Assembly: GCA_036268875.1 (NCBI GenBank)
Contig: DATATI010000063.1
Span: forward strand, 1 to 64,000
Reading direction: 5' to 3'
Source of the DNA: Polyangia bacterium
GTDB taxonomy: Bacteria > Myxococcota_A > Polyangia > Fen-1088
Length of the DNA stretch: 64,000 bases
Shown here: positions 26,707-34,855 of the stretch, piece after piece
How the letters are laid out: each line of letters opens with the position of its first letter
Numbering within the stretch: position 1 is the first letter of the stretch
Program-made: the position numbers and the translations under genes
Notes under the pieces: model-generated
Database searches by the model: none
The model's input: only the letters and a program-made list of their open reading frames with translations
What the model was told of the DNA's origin: nothing

Positions 26707-27852
26707 TCACCAGGCCACGGCCGGAAATTCACGCCCGGGCCGCGCGAAGAGAAATCCCTGCAACAGATCGCAGCCGAGATCGACCAGGACGTCGCGTTCT
26801 TCGGTGCGTTCGATCCCTTCCGCGATCACCACGATGCCCAGATCGGCGCACAGCTTGGTCAGCGAGCCGATGAGCTTGCGCTTGGTCGGCTCCCGATCCA
26901 CGTCGCGCACCAAGGCCATGTCGATCTTCACGATGTCTGGCTCGAGATACGCAAAGCTGTTCAGCCCGGCGTAACCGGCGCCCAGATCGTCGATGGCCAC
27001 TCGATAGCCCAGAGCCCGCAATGCGGCCACGCGGCGGCGAACGTCCTTCACTTCGTCCAGCGAAGCGCGCTCCGTGACCTCCAGAACCACGCGGTCGGCG
27101 TGCCGGGACAGCGCCGCGTCGGCGGACAGCAGCGAATCGTCCAAAAGGTCGCGGGTGTGCAGATTGACGAAAAGCGACGCCTGCGCAGGAATGCCGTCCA
27201 GCGCGCGGGCCGAACGGCCGCGGATGGTGCGGCCGAGCTCGGACAGACGGAACAGACGCTCGGCCGCCGCCAGCAGGGTGTCGGGAAACGGCAGCTCTTT
27301 TTCGTCGGTGCGCACCAGCGCCTCGTAACCGAACACGGTGTGCCCCGACCACGAGACAATCGGCTGAAAGGCCATCCACAGCGACTGCAGCGCGCGGCCA
27401 AAGCTAGCGTCCAAGCCTGGCAACTCGCCGATCTCGTGACGATTGTCGCCAAGGTATTCGGTGGCCTGGCGCTTGAGTCGCGCGATCTTGTGCAGGTGCA
27501 CCGCCCGCTCGGCGGTGGTCACCAACGCCCGGGTGTCGACCGGTTTGGACAGATAACGGGTGGCCCCGTATTCGACTGCCTCCATGGCGCTTTCCACCAG
27601 TGGGCTGGCGGTCATCAGGACCACCGGGATGTCGATGTTGCGGGCCCGCACGGCCCGCAGAAGCTCGATGCCGTTCATGCGCGGCATGGTGATGTCGCTG
27701 ATGACCAGATCGAACTCCTTGGCTTCGAAGGCTTCGATGGCCTCGCTGCCGTCGCCCGCGGTATCGACGTCAAACCCGGCCGTACTGAGGCTGCGGGCCA
27801 GGACCCGCAACAGCGCCGGCTCGTCGTCCACAAGCAGAATCCGATCGCGCAT
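26707..27852 (-). CDS. Response regulator with EAL cyclic-di-GMP phosphodiesterase domain
   Basis: 381 aa. Receiver at residues 1-120 with Asp53 in SDITMP as phosphate acceptor and Lys in SKPVD. The EAL domain (about 150-381) keeps YEALVR, FVNLH, EVTERA, AIDDLGAGYAG, VKIDM, AEGIE and LLQGFLFARP, so the metal and catalytic residues I can check are there. It should break down c-di-GMP when a partner kinase signals. The lipoprotein gene follows 11 bp downstream. No histidine kinase is beside it. Confidence 0.9.
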   Translation of the reverse strand: MRDRILLVDDEPALLRVLARSLSTAGFDVDTAGDGSEAIEAFEAKEFDLVISDITMPRMNGIELLRAVRARNIDIPVVLMTASPLVESAMEAVEYGATRYLSKPVDTRALVTTAERAVHLHKIARLKRQATEYLGDNRHEIGELPGLDASFGRALQSLWMAFQPIVSWSGHTVFGYEALVRTDEKELPFPDTLLAAAERLFRLSELGRTIRGRSARALDGIPAQASLFVNLHTRDLLDDSLLSADAALSRHADRVVLEVTERASLDEVKDVRRRVAALRALGYRVAIDDLGAGYAGLNSFAYLEPDIVKIDMALVRDVDREPTKRKLIGSLTKLCADLGIVVIAEGIERTEERDVLVDLGCDLLQGFLFARPGREFPAVAW

Positions 27853-27983
27853 TCCGTATGACTTCCGCCAGAATCGTACGCGGGATCGGCAAACCCCACA
27901 ATTGGGCTTGTGCGCCGGCCGAATTATCGGTCATTGGCCGTGAAGGGTGCCGACGGCCCCCGCGCGCTCGCTCGTTTCGCCTG

Positions 27984-28427
27984 TCAGGCTTGGTCGGCGG
28001 CGGCGGCCGGACCCAGGCAGCCAGACAAGGCGTCAAAGATTTGCCGCAAGGAGAACGGCTTGGGAATGAACTTGCGCACATTCACCGATCCCCGCGGCCG
28101 GCCGCCCTGAGCGTCGGGGCGATCCAACGATACAGCGCTGAGAACGATTACCGGAATTTCTGCCAATTGCGGATTGGCGTGCATCCGATCCAGCACTTCC
28201 CACCCCGACACCATTGGCATCATCAAATCCAGGATCACCACGTCCGCTTTTTCCGGGCGATTGAGGATCAAAAAATCCAGCGCCTGCTTTCCGTTGGCGG
28301 CCGGAATCACGGTGTATCCGCCCTGTTCCAGCTCGTCTTCCAGCACGTCGCGTACGTCCGGATCGTCTTCCACCAGAAGGACCGTGCGCCCACTCCGCGA
28401 CCGCCTCCCTTCCCCCGACGTCATCAT
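27984..28427 (-). CDS. Single-domain response regulator (CheY-like)
   Basis: 147 aa: a short basic lead, then one receiver domain with the acidic pair EDD, Asp67 in LDLMMP, and Lys in IPKPF. A C-terminal tail of about ten Ala-rich residues follows. There is no output domain, so it would pass the phosphate or act by binding a partner. It lies 131 bp upstream of the EAL regulator, same strand, and is divergent from the Ser/Thr kinase. Confidence 0.85.
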   Translation of the reverse strand: MMTSGEGRRSRSGRTVLLVEDDPDVRDVLEDELEQGGYTVIPAANGKQALDFLILNRPEKADVVILDLMMPMVSGWEVLDRMHANPQLAEIPVIVLSAVSLDRPDAQGGRPRGSVNVRKFIPKPFSLRQIFDALSGCLGPAAAADQA

Positions 28428-28506
28428 TCCGATCTAAATTGATTCATTGATCGGCGGTTATCAAGCGTTACCGACGTGTTAACGTCCCTGACCTCTGAAC
28501 GATCGG

Positions 28507-30285
28507 ATGACGTTGCAGTCCAAATACTCCATCGTGCGAAAAATCGCCGATGGCGGGACCGCCGAAATCTTCTTGGCGAAACAGCACGGCGCCCAAGGTT
28601 TCGAGAAGGGTGTCGTTCTCAAGCGGATTTTCACCGAGTTTTACGCCGATCCGCAGTTTCGACACATGCTGGTCGACGAGGCTCATATCGCCATGAGTCT
28701 GAACCACAGCAACATCGTCCAAGTCCTGGATCTAGGCGAGGAGGACGGGCGCTATTTCTTGGCGCTGGAGTTGGTCGACGGGTGGACGCTGGATGCCGTC
28801 TTGCGGCGGGCAAAGACCGCCGGCTCGCCGTTTCCACCGCCGCTGGCGCTCTATGTAACCGCCGAGGTCTGTCGGGCGCTGGCGTATGCGCACGCGAAGA
28901 CGCGCGACGGAAATCCGCTGGGGATCGTTCACCGCGACGTCAGCCCGCACAACGTCCTCATCAGCGAACAAGGCGAGGTGAAACTGACCGACTTTGGCAT
29001 CGCCAAGGCGGCCATCAAGCGCGAGCAAAGCCTGGGCAACATGATCAAAGGCAAGATCGCCTTCATGTCACCCGAGCAGGCGTCGGGCAGCGAGATCGAC
29101 GCGCGTTCCGATCTGTTTTCGCTGGGGACGATGCTGTACGTGATGATCACGCGGCACTATCCTTTCGACGCGCCCACTGACTTCGAGACGTTGATGCAGG
29201 TGAAAAGCGGCGACTTCCTGCCGCCCGAGACGGCGCGCCCCGGATTGAACCCCGAGCTTTACCGGGTGATTCGCAAGGCCATGGGCAAGGCTCCCGACGA
29301 TCGTTATCAGCGCGCCGATGAGATGCTGATCGACGTCGAACAAGTGATGCGTCTGGCGTTCCGCCCCGTCGGCCAGACGGAACTCGTGCGCTGGCTGGCT
29401 GAGCTGGCGGACAAAGACGGCGCCACGCCGCTGACCCGGCAAGTACCGGTCAGTCAGGAACAGCCAACGCCGGGCGCGCTGCCGGCCAACCTGAACGTCG
29501 TGCCCGACTCGGGGCTGGTGCTGGACCTCAGCGAGGCCGAGCTGGTGACGCCGCAAGAACGGCCAATGCCGCCGCCGCTGCCCGGCACGGTGACGCCACA
29601 AGCGGCGGCGACCACGGAACCGATCACCGCCGGTCCGCGAACGCTGAAGATTCGGCTGCGCTTCCGCGGCATCGCCATGCTGGCCGCCGGTGTGACGCTG
29701 GCGCTGGTGGGCGTGTCGGCGGCGATCAAATCGTGTGGCGGGCCGCGATCGATCGCCACGCCCCCGCCACCGACCATGGCCGCTGCTCCCCCGCCGAACG
29801 CCGCGCCCGCGCCGCCCGGGATCACTGATGCGACGCCGCCCACGGTGGCTGGCCCGCCGCCGCCCAGCGAGCCCAAGGCCGTCGCCGCCGCCGATCCGCT
29901 CCCGGCGCCAGCCGTCGAACCGCCCGCGCCAAAATCCGAACCGCCGGCCGCGGAGACCAGCGCGCCCGCCAGTCACTCGAGGCAAGTGGCGGTGGCGATC
30001 AAAAGCGATCCCGACGGCGCCAAGGTCACCACCCGCCACCATGCCTACGGCACCACGCCGGTCTCGGTGATGCTGCGTCCGGGCCACCGCTACGTCCTGA
30101 CGCTGACCAAACCTGGCTACGCACCCGCCACCACCCGCTACTACGTCGAGCCCGTCGATACCCAGACGGTGCAGGTATCATTGAAGAAGGCGAACGAACC
30201 CAAAAAAGCGGCCGCCGCCACGCCGCCCTCCGGCCAGCCACCACCAAAAAACGCCAAGGCGAACTGGTGGAAGTTTTCACGCTGA
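28507..30285 (+). CDS. Membrane Ser/Thr protein kinase with C-terminal PEGA domain
   Basis: 592 aa. The kinase domain (about 7-285) has the ATP Lys39 (VVLKRI), the catalytic loop HRDVSPHN in the variant common in myxobacteria, DFGIAKA, and SPEQASG in the activation segment. A Pro/Ala-rich linker, one membrane segment near 390-405 and a second Pro-rich stretch follow. A PEGA domain (about 495-570, SDPDGAKVTTRHHAYGTTP) lies at the end and probably sits outside. It likely senses an envelope cue and phosphorylates cytoplasmic targets. Confidence 0.9.
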   Translation: MTLQSKYSIVRKIADGGTAEIFLAKQHGAQGFEKGVVLKRIFTEFYADPQFRHMLVDEAHIAMSLNHSNIVQVLDLGEEDGRYFLALELVDGWTLDAVLRRAKTAGSPFPPPLALYVTAEVCRALAYAHAKTRDGNPLGIVHRDVSPHNVLISEQGEVKLTDFGIAKAAIKREQSLGNMIKGKIAFMSPEQASGSEIDARSDLFSLGTMLYVMITRHYPFDAPTDFETLMQVKSGDFLPPETARPGLNPELYRVIRKAMGKAPDDRYQRADEMLIDVEQVMRLAFRPVGQTELVRWLAELADKDGATPLTRQVPVSQEQPTPGALPANLNVVPDSGLVLDLSEAELVTPQERPMPPPLPGTVTPQAAATTEPITAGPRTLKIRLRFRGIAMLAAGVTLALVGVSAAIKSCGGPRSIATPPPPTMAAAPPPNAAPAPPGITDATPPTVAGPPPPSEPKAVAAADPLPAPAVEPPAPKSEPPAAETSAPASHSRQVAVAIKSDPDGAKVTTRHHAYGTTPVSVMLRPGHRYVLTLTKPGYAPATTRYYVEPVDTQTVQVSLKKANEPKKAAAATPPSGQPPPKNAKANWWKFSR

Positions 30286-30475
30286 CGCGCGGTCGACCAA
30301 GCGCTCCTCTTCGAAAAACCAGCGGCCTCCGATAGTTAGCCCTGGCGGCGGTGGCCGAATAGCGGACCGGGGCGCATCGGCCTCCGCGACATCGTAAGAT
30401 CTGGTTTATCCCGAGCGGAGGGCGGCTGTGTTTTTCCGGCAAGGTGCCGATATTTCTCTTCAGGAAGGTGCTCTC

Positions 30476-30988
30476 ATGGACCTGTTAGAAGAAGTCGGGT
30501 CTTGTTTCGTCTCTGAGGTGATGGGCACAGAGCTATACACGCTGACCCCCGATACCGCTGTGGCGTCGGCGCGCCGACTGGCCATGGCTAACGGCGTGGA
30601 ACACCTTTTGGTGCTGGAGAAGGGCTCGCTGGCTGGAATCGTCTGTGGCGACGACCTGCGCGCGGCTTCCCGCGATGCGCTGGTGGGCGAGTGCATGAGC
30701 TCGCCGGTGCTGTGCATCGCGCCCGAGACCACCTTGCAAGAAGCCATCGAGATCATGGCCGAGAACAATGTGGGGTGTCTGCCGGTGGTCACCGGCGATT
30801 ATCTGGTCGGGATCATCTCGCGCCATGCGCTGGCCACCGCTGGCCTGACCGAAGACGGATTACCCGAACCGGAGTCTTGCGCCGCTTGTCATTCGGGCAA
30901 ACGCGTTCGCCGCGACCCGCGCGCCGCCGGCACACCGCTGTGCGAGACCTGCCTCGGCCGCACGGCGACGAAGCCGTTCGCCGACTAG
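30476..30988 (+). CDS. Two-CBS-domain protein with C-terminal zinc-ribbon-like tail
   Basis: 170 aa. Two CBS motifs (about 12-65 and 72-125: VSEVMGTELYTL, then GECMSSPVLCIAPETTLQEAIEIMAENNVGC). The tail has CAAC...CETC, a four-Cys pattern that fits a small zinc site. CBS pairs usually bind adenine nucleotides. The ATG at 30476 was chosen for the AGGAAGG upstream and the CBS spacing; the frame opens 48 nt before. It stops 29 bp before the methyltransferase gene, so the two may be co-transcribed. Confidence 0.8.
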   Translation: MDLLEEVGSCFVSEVMGTELYTLTPDTAVASARRLAMANGVEHLLVLEKGSLAGIVCGDDLRAASRDALVGECMSSPVLCIAPETTLQEAIEIMAENNVGCLPVVTGDYLVGIISRHALATAGLTEDGLPEPESCAACHSGKRVRRDPRAAGTPLCETCLGRTATKPFAD

Positions 30989-31017
30989 ACTGCGCCTGGG
31001 GTAGAGTCGCCGGCTTC

Positions 31018-32850
31018 ATGGCGGACGGACGCGACGGGCGCGGCAAGCGCGGCGGGCCCGACGCCGACGCGGTATTGAGCCGCGGCGGGCGCAAGCTGGA
31101 AGCGGCCCTGGAAAAATTTCCGCTGGGCGACGCCGTGAGGGCCGCCGCGGCGGTGGACGTGGGAGCGTCGACGGGCGGGTTCACAGCGGCGCTGTTGCGG
31201 CACGGGGCGCGCGCGGTGACCGCGGTCGACGTCGGCCACGGCCAGCTGCACACGGCGCTGCGGGGCGACGCGCGCGTGACGTCGCTGGAAAACGCTGACT
31301 GGAAGACGCTCTCGTTGACTCAGGCCGCGGGACCGTTTGATTTCTTCACCGTCGACGTCAGCTTTGTCGCCGCCCGGAGCATGCTGCGCGGCCTGGCCTT
31401 TCGGCTGCGAGACGGTGCGCAAGGCATTGTGCTGGTCAAGCCGCAGTTCGAGCTGCCCGACAAGCAAGTGCGCGAAGGCAAGGTCGACGATCCGAACCTG
31501 CGGCGGGCAGCGATGGAGCGTTTCGGCGACAAAGCGCGAGCGCTTGGTTTTGAAATCCTGGGCGCGGAGGATTCGCCGGTGGCAGGCGGCAGCGGCACGG
31601 TGGAAATCCTGGCTTGGCTGCGGTTTCGCGGCCGCCCTGATTCGATGCCCCGCCCCGGCGAACGGCGCGAAAAAGCGCCTGCCGCCCGGCGCCGCGCCAG
31701 CCGCGCCGACCAAGCGAACGCCCGCTGGCCGTGGTTCTTGATCAGCGGGCCGGGGCTGGAAGGCGTCACCGCCGACGAGGTCGGTGCTTTGCCCGGCGTC
31801 GCCGATGTGCAGCGCGTGGACGGCGGCGTGGAATTTTCAGCGCCGCCGGCGGTGGCGATGCGCGCGAACCTCTGGCTGCGCACCGCCACCCGGGTGGTGG
31901 CGCGTCTGGGCGCTGCGCCCGCGCGCGAGTTCAACCGTCTGCGCCGCGCGCTGGCCGGTTTGCCGTGGGAACGCTTCGTCGGCGCCGACACGGCGGTGAA
32001 GATCAGCGCCACCACCTCGCGCTGCCGGCTTTTTCACACCGGGGCGCTGGCCGAGACCACCGCGCTGGCCATCGCCGATCGGGTGAAAGGCTGGCGCGCC
32101 GATCAAACACCGGCGACCGGTGGCGAGCCGCTGATCATCCTCCTGCGCGGCGTCGAGGACACCTTCACCGTGAGCGTCGATTCGTCGGGCGAGCGGCTGC
32201 ACCGGCGCGGTTGGCGGCTGGAGACGGCGGCGGCGCCGCTGCGCGAGACGCTGGGCGCCGGGCTGCTGGCGCTGTGTGGGTGGGACAGTCGCACGGCCTT
32301 TTGCGATCCGATGTGCGGCGCCGGCACGATGGTCATCGAGGCGTGCGCGCAGGCGCTGAACCTCGCACCCGGTTTGCAGCGCGACTTTGCTTTTCAGCGC
32401 TGGCCAATCTTCGACGCCGAGCTGGCCGCGGCCTGGAACGACCTGCGCGGCGAGGCGCAAGCGGCCAGGCGCTCGCAACCGGCGGCGCCCATCGTCGGCT
32501 CTGATCGCAGCCCACAAGCGATCGAAGCGGCGCAACGAAACGCCACCCGCGGCGGCTTCGGCGATCTTGTGGCATTGACCTGCGCCGAGCTGGGCGCGGT
32601 TCGCCCGCCGGCGGCATCCGGGTTGGCGTTGCTCAATCCGCCCTACGGCCGCCGCCTGGGCCATCCGCACGCCGCCACGCGCCTGTACCGCGACATCGGT
32701 CGGATCTTGCGGGCGCACTTTCGCGGCTGGCGCGTCGGCTTGCTGGCGGCGAACCAGGCAGCGGCCAACGCCAGCGGCCTTCGCGCCACCACCACCCACC
32801 GCCTCTCCAACGGCGGCTTGCCGGTCACGCTGCTGGTCGTCGATCTTTAG
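31018..32850 (+). CDS. Fusion of a TlyA-like rRNA methyltransferase and an RlmL-like THUMP methyltransferase
   Basis: 610 aa in one uninterrupted frame. Residues 1-215 are the FtsJ/TlyA methyltransferase: LSRGGRKLEAAL, DVGASTGGFTAALL (SAM site), DVSFVAARS, VLVKPQFE and GTVEIL, giving the K-D-K-E set. The S4 RNA-binding domain that normally precedes it in TlyA is absent, and no room exists upstream. After a basic linker (about 215-235) comes a THUMP domain (about 240-400, TSRCRLFHTGALAE) and an RlmL-type methyltransferase with MCGAGTMVIEACAQALNLAPG and the catalytic LLNPPYGRRLG (N2-guanine type). The predicted job is modification of two rRNA sites; which ones is not certain. Confidence 0.85.
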   Translation: MADGRDGRGKRGGPDADAVLSRGGRKLEAALEKFPLGDAVRAAAAVDVGASTGGFTAALLRHGARAVTAVDVGHGQLHTALRGDARVTSLENADWKTLSLTQAAGPFDFFTVDVSFVAARSMLRGLAFRLRDGAQGIVLVKPQFELPDKQVREGKVDDPNLRRAAMERFGDKARALGFEILGAEDSPVAGGSGTVEILAWLRFRGRPDSMPRPGERREKAPAARRRASRADQANARWPWFLISGPGLEGVTADEVGALPGVADVQRVDGGVEFSAPPAVAMRANLWLRTATRVVARLGAAPAREFNRLRRALAGLPWERFVGADTAVKISATTSRCRLFHTGALAETTALAIADRVKGWRADQTPATGGEPLIILLRGVEDTFTVSVDSSGERLHRRGWRLETAAAPLRETLGAGLLALCGWDSRTAFCDPMCGAGTMVIEACAQALNLAPGLQRDFAFQRWPIFDAELAAAWNDLRGEAQAARRSQPAAPIVGSDRSPQAIEAAQRNATRGGFGDLVALTCAELGAVRPPAASGLALLNPPYGRRLGHPHAATRLYRDIGRILRAHFRGWRVGLLAANQAAANASGLRATTTHRLSNGGLPVTLLVVDL

Positions 32851-32855
32851 GCAGC

Positions 32856-32872
32856 GATCGGGGCGATCTTTT
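32856..32872 (+). terminator. Small hairpin plus T-run after the methyltransferase fusion
   Basis: GATCG-GGG-CGATC followed directly by TTTT, 6 nt after the stop codon. The stem is only 5 bp, but it is in the right place between two convergent genes. Confidence 0.4.
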
Positions 32873-32950
32873 GGCGTGCTCCGAACCCCGCCCCCGCGAG
32901 AGCGAAGCCGCGTCGCCACGCAAGCACCCCGCGATGGCGCAGCCGCGTCG

Positions 32951-33667
32951 CTAGATCACGTTCTCGATGACACGGCCGCCGGCGGATTGCGGGCGGTGCA
33001 GCTTGTAGCCCATGCCGCGCACCGCCTCCAGATGGACGCCCAGCGGTCCCAGCTTGGCGCGCAGGTTCAGCACGTGCGTGTCGACGGTGCGGACGCGGCC
33101 GACGTGGCGATAACCCCACACCCGTGACAGCAACTCTTGTCGGGTGAAGACCCGCCCGGCGCGATCGACCAGAAAGCGCAGCAGCTGAAATTCGTACGGC
33201 GTCAGCTTCAACGAGCGGTCGCCGACGAACGCCTGCAGCGACGTGCAGTCCAGCGTCATCTCGCCGTAACGGATGCGCGGCGTTGTCAGCGACGTCTGGT
33301 CGCGCCAGCGCAATTGCTGGACCCGCGCCGACAGCTCTTCTGGCCCCAGCGGCATGACGATGAAGTCATCGGCGCCCATCTCCATGTCCATCACGGAAAT
33401 CCGCGCCAGGTCCACGCACATCAGCACACGGATGTTGGCCAGATCCTCGCGCTCGCGGATGCGGCGGATGGCGTTGCGGCCGATCTCCAGGTGAGAGCCT
33501 GCTTCGATGACGATGATGTCCGGAACGCCATACGACCGTGGCATCTCCGCCAGGTCGTAGCCGACGGTGGTCACCTCGTGGCCCAGGCTGCGCAAAAGCG
33601 TCGAAGGTGCTTCGGCGCGAACATCATTTCGGCCGTGATCCAGTGTAACGACAATTGCCCGCAACAT
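32951..33667 (-). CDS. OmpR-family regulator with a degenerate receiver
   Basis: 238 aa. The C-terminal ~95 residues are a clear OmpR winged helix (LTPYEFQLLRFLVDRAGRVFTRQELLSRVWGY, RTVDTHVLNLRAKLG). The N-terminal receiver fold lacks the usual residues: the acceptor Asp is Glu (IIVIEAG), the Thr/Ser site is changed, and the conserved Lys is missing (MPLG). It should therefore not respond to phosphorylation in the usual way, as known for GlnR-type regulators. No kinase is beside it. Confidence 0.85.
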   Translation of the reverse strand: MLRAIVVTLDHGRNDVRAEAPSTLLRSLGHEVTTVGYDLAEMPRSYGVPDIIVIEAGSHLEIGRNAIRRIREREDLANIRVLMCVDLARISVMDMEMGADDFIVMPLGPEELSARVQQLRWRDQTSLTTPRIRYGEMTLDCTSLQAFVGDRSLKLTPYEFQLLRFLVDRAGRVFTRQELLSRVWGYRHVGRVRTVDTHVLNLRAKLGPLGVHLEAVRGMGYKLHRPQSAGGRVIENVI

Positions 33668-33808
33668 TACTGAAAGAGTCCTCCTCGAAGCCCTCGACGG
33701 GGGTATCGAGTCGACTCAAGTCTAGGCAGGCCTCCGTAACGGGATCATTTCCGGCCTGAACATTTCATGTAACTTCCGCTCCTTCCGACCGAGCGGCGCG
33801 CCCGGCGG

Positions 33809-34855
33809 TCAGTAAACGGTCCAGCGACGGGGCAGGAAGTATTCTTCGTACGTGCGCAGGGCGTAGCGATCAGTCATCCCGGTGATGAAGTCGGCGATGG
33901 CGCGCGAAAGGCCGTCGGACTCGGGAACGCCTTTCGGCCAGTGCTTGGAGCGAAATTCGTCGGCGTGATTGTGAAAGTAGGCCCACAGCTCGCCGATGAT
34001 CCGCTGCGCCTTCTCGAACTCGCCGCGGATCTCGTCGCGTTCGTAGACCGTTTCGTAGAGGTAGTCGCGCAGCGCGATCAGCGCGTCCAGGACTTCGTCG
34101 GTCATGCGGATCTGGCGCTTTTCTTCCAGGCGAGACGAATCGACCATGTCGTTGACCATGCGCGCCACCCGATCGCTGTGCGAAGCGCCCAGCACGGCCA
34201 GGATCCCTTTCGGCACGTCGCTGGCGTTCACCACCCGACCACGAACCGCGTCGTCGAGATCGTGGTTCACGTAGGCGACGATGTCGCTGATGCGGACGAT
34301 CTGTCCTTCCAGCGTCATGGCCATGAGATTCGCGTTGTCCGAGATGATGTGCCCTTTGCCCTTCGAGTGCTTCAAGATGCCGTCACGCACCTCGACGCTG
34401 AGGTTCAGGCCGCGCCCGTCGCGTTCCAGCACCTCGACCACGCGCAGCGACTGTTTGACGTGGTGAAAACCGTCCGGCATCAGCTTGGCCAGCACCTTCT
34501 CGCCGGCGTGGCCGAACGGCGTGTGGCCAAGGTCGTGGCCCATCACGATGGCCTCGGTCAGCGATTCGTTCAGGCGCAACGCGCGGGTGACGGTGCGGGC
34601 GATCTGCGCCACCTCCAGCGTGTGGGTGATGCGCGTGCGGTAGTGATCGCCCTCGGGCGCCAGAAAAACCTGCGTCTTCCCGGCCAGGCGCCGAAACGCC
34701 TTTGAATGAATGATCCGATCGCGATCGTGCTGGAAGATGGGCCGCACCGGATCGGGCGGCTCGGGCTTGGCGCGACCGCGGCTTGACCGGCTTTTTTGGG
34801 CGAACGGGGACAGCACTGCCTCCTCGTCGGCTTCCAGCTGCTCGCGGATGTTCAT
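33809..34855 (-). CDS. dgt: Deoxyguanosinetriphosphate triphosphohydrolase-like HD protein (dGTPase)
   Basis: 348 aa. HD-domain nucleotide hydrolase: AFRRLAGKTQVF, HTLEVAQIAR, then HDLGHTPFGHAGE for the metal site. It matches the short dGTPase branch, which removes triphosphate from dNTPs. Its ATG overlaps the stop of RNase R as ATGA. The pairing with an RNase suggests a nucleotide-salvage or RNA-quality role, but that is inference. Confidence 0.9.
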   Translation of the reverse strand: MNIREQLEADEEAVLSPFAQKSRSSRGRAKPEPPDPVRPIFQHDRDRIIHSKAFRRLAGKTQVFLAPEGDHYRTRITHTLEVAQIARTVTRALRLNESLTEAIVMGHDLGHTPFGHAGEKVLAKLMPDGFHHVKQSLRVVEVLERDGRGLNLSVEVRDGILKHSKGKGHIISDNANLMAMTLEGQIVRISDIVAYVNHDLDDAVRGRVVNASDVPKGILAVLGASHSDRVARMVNDMVDSSRLEEKRQIRMTDEVLDALIALRDYLYETVYERDEIRGEFEKAQRIIGELWAYFHNHADEFRSKHWPKGVPESDGLSRAIADFITGMTDRYALRTYEEYFLPRRWTVY

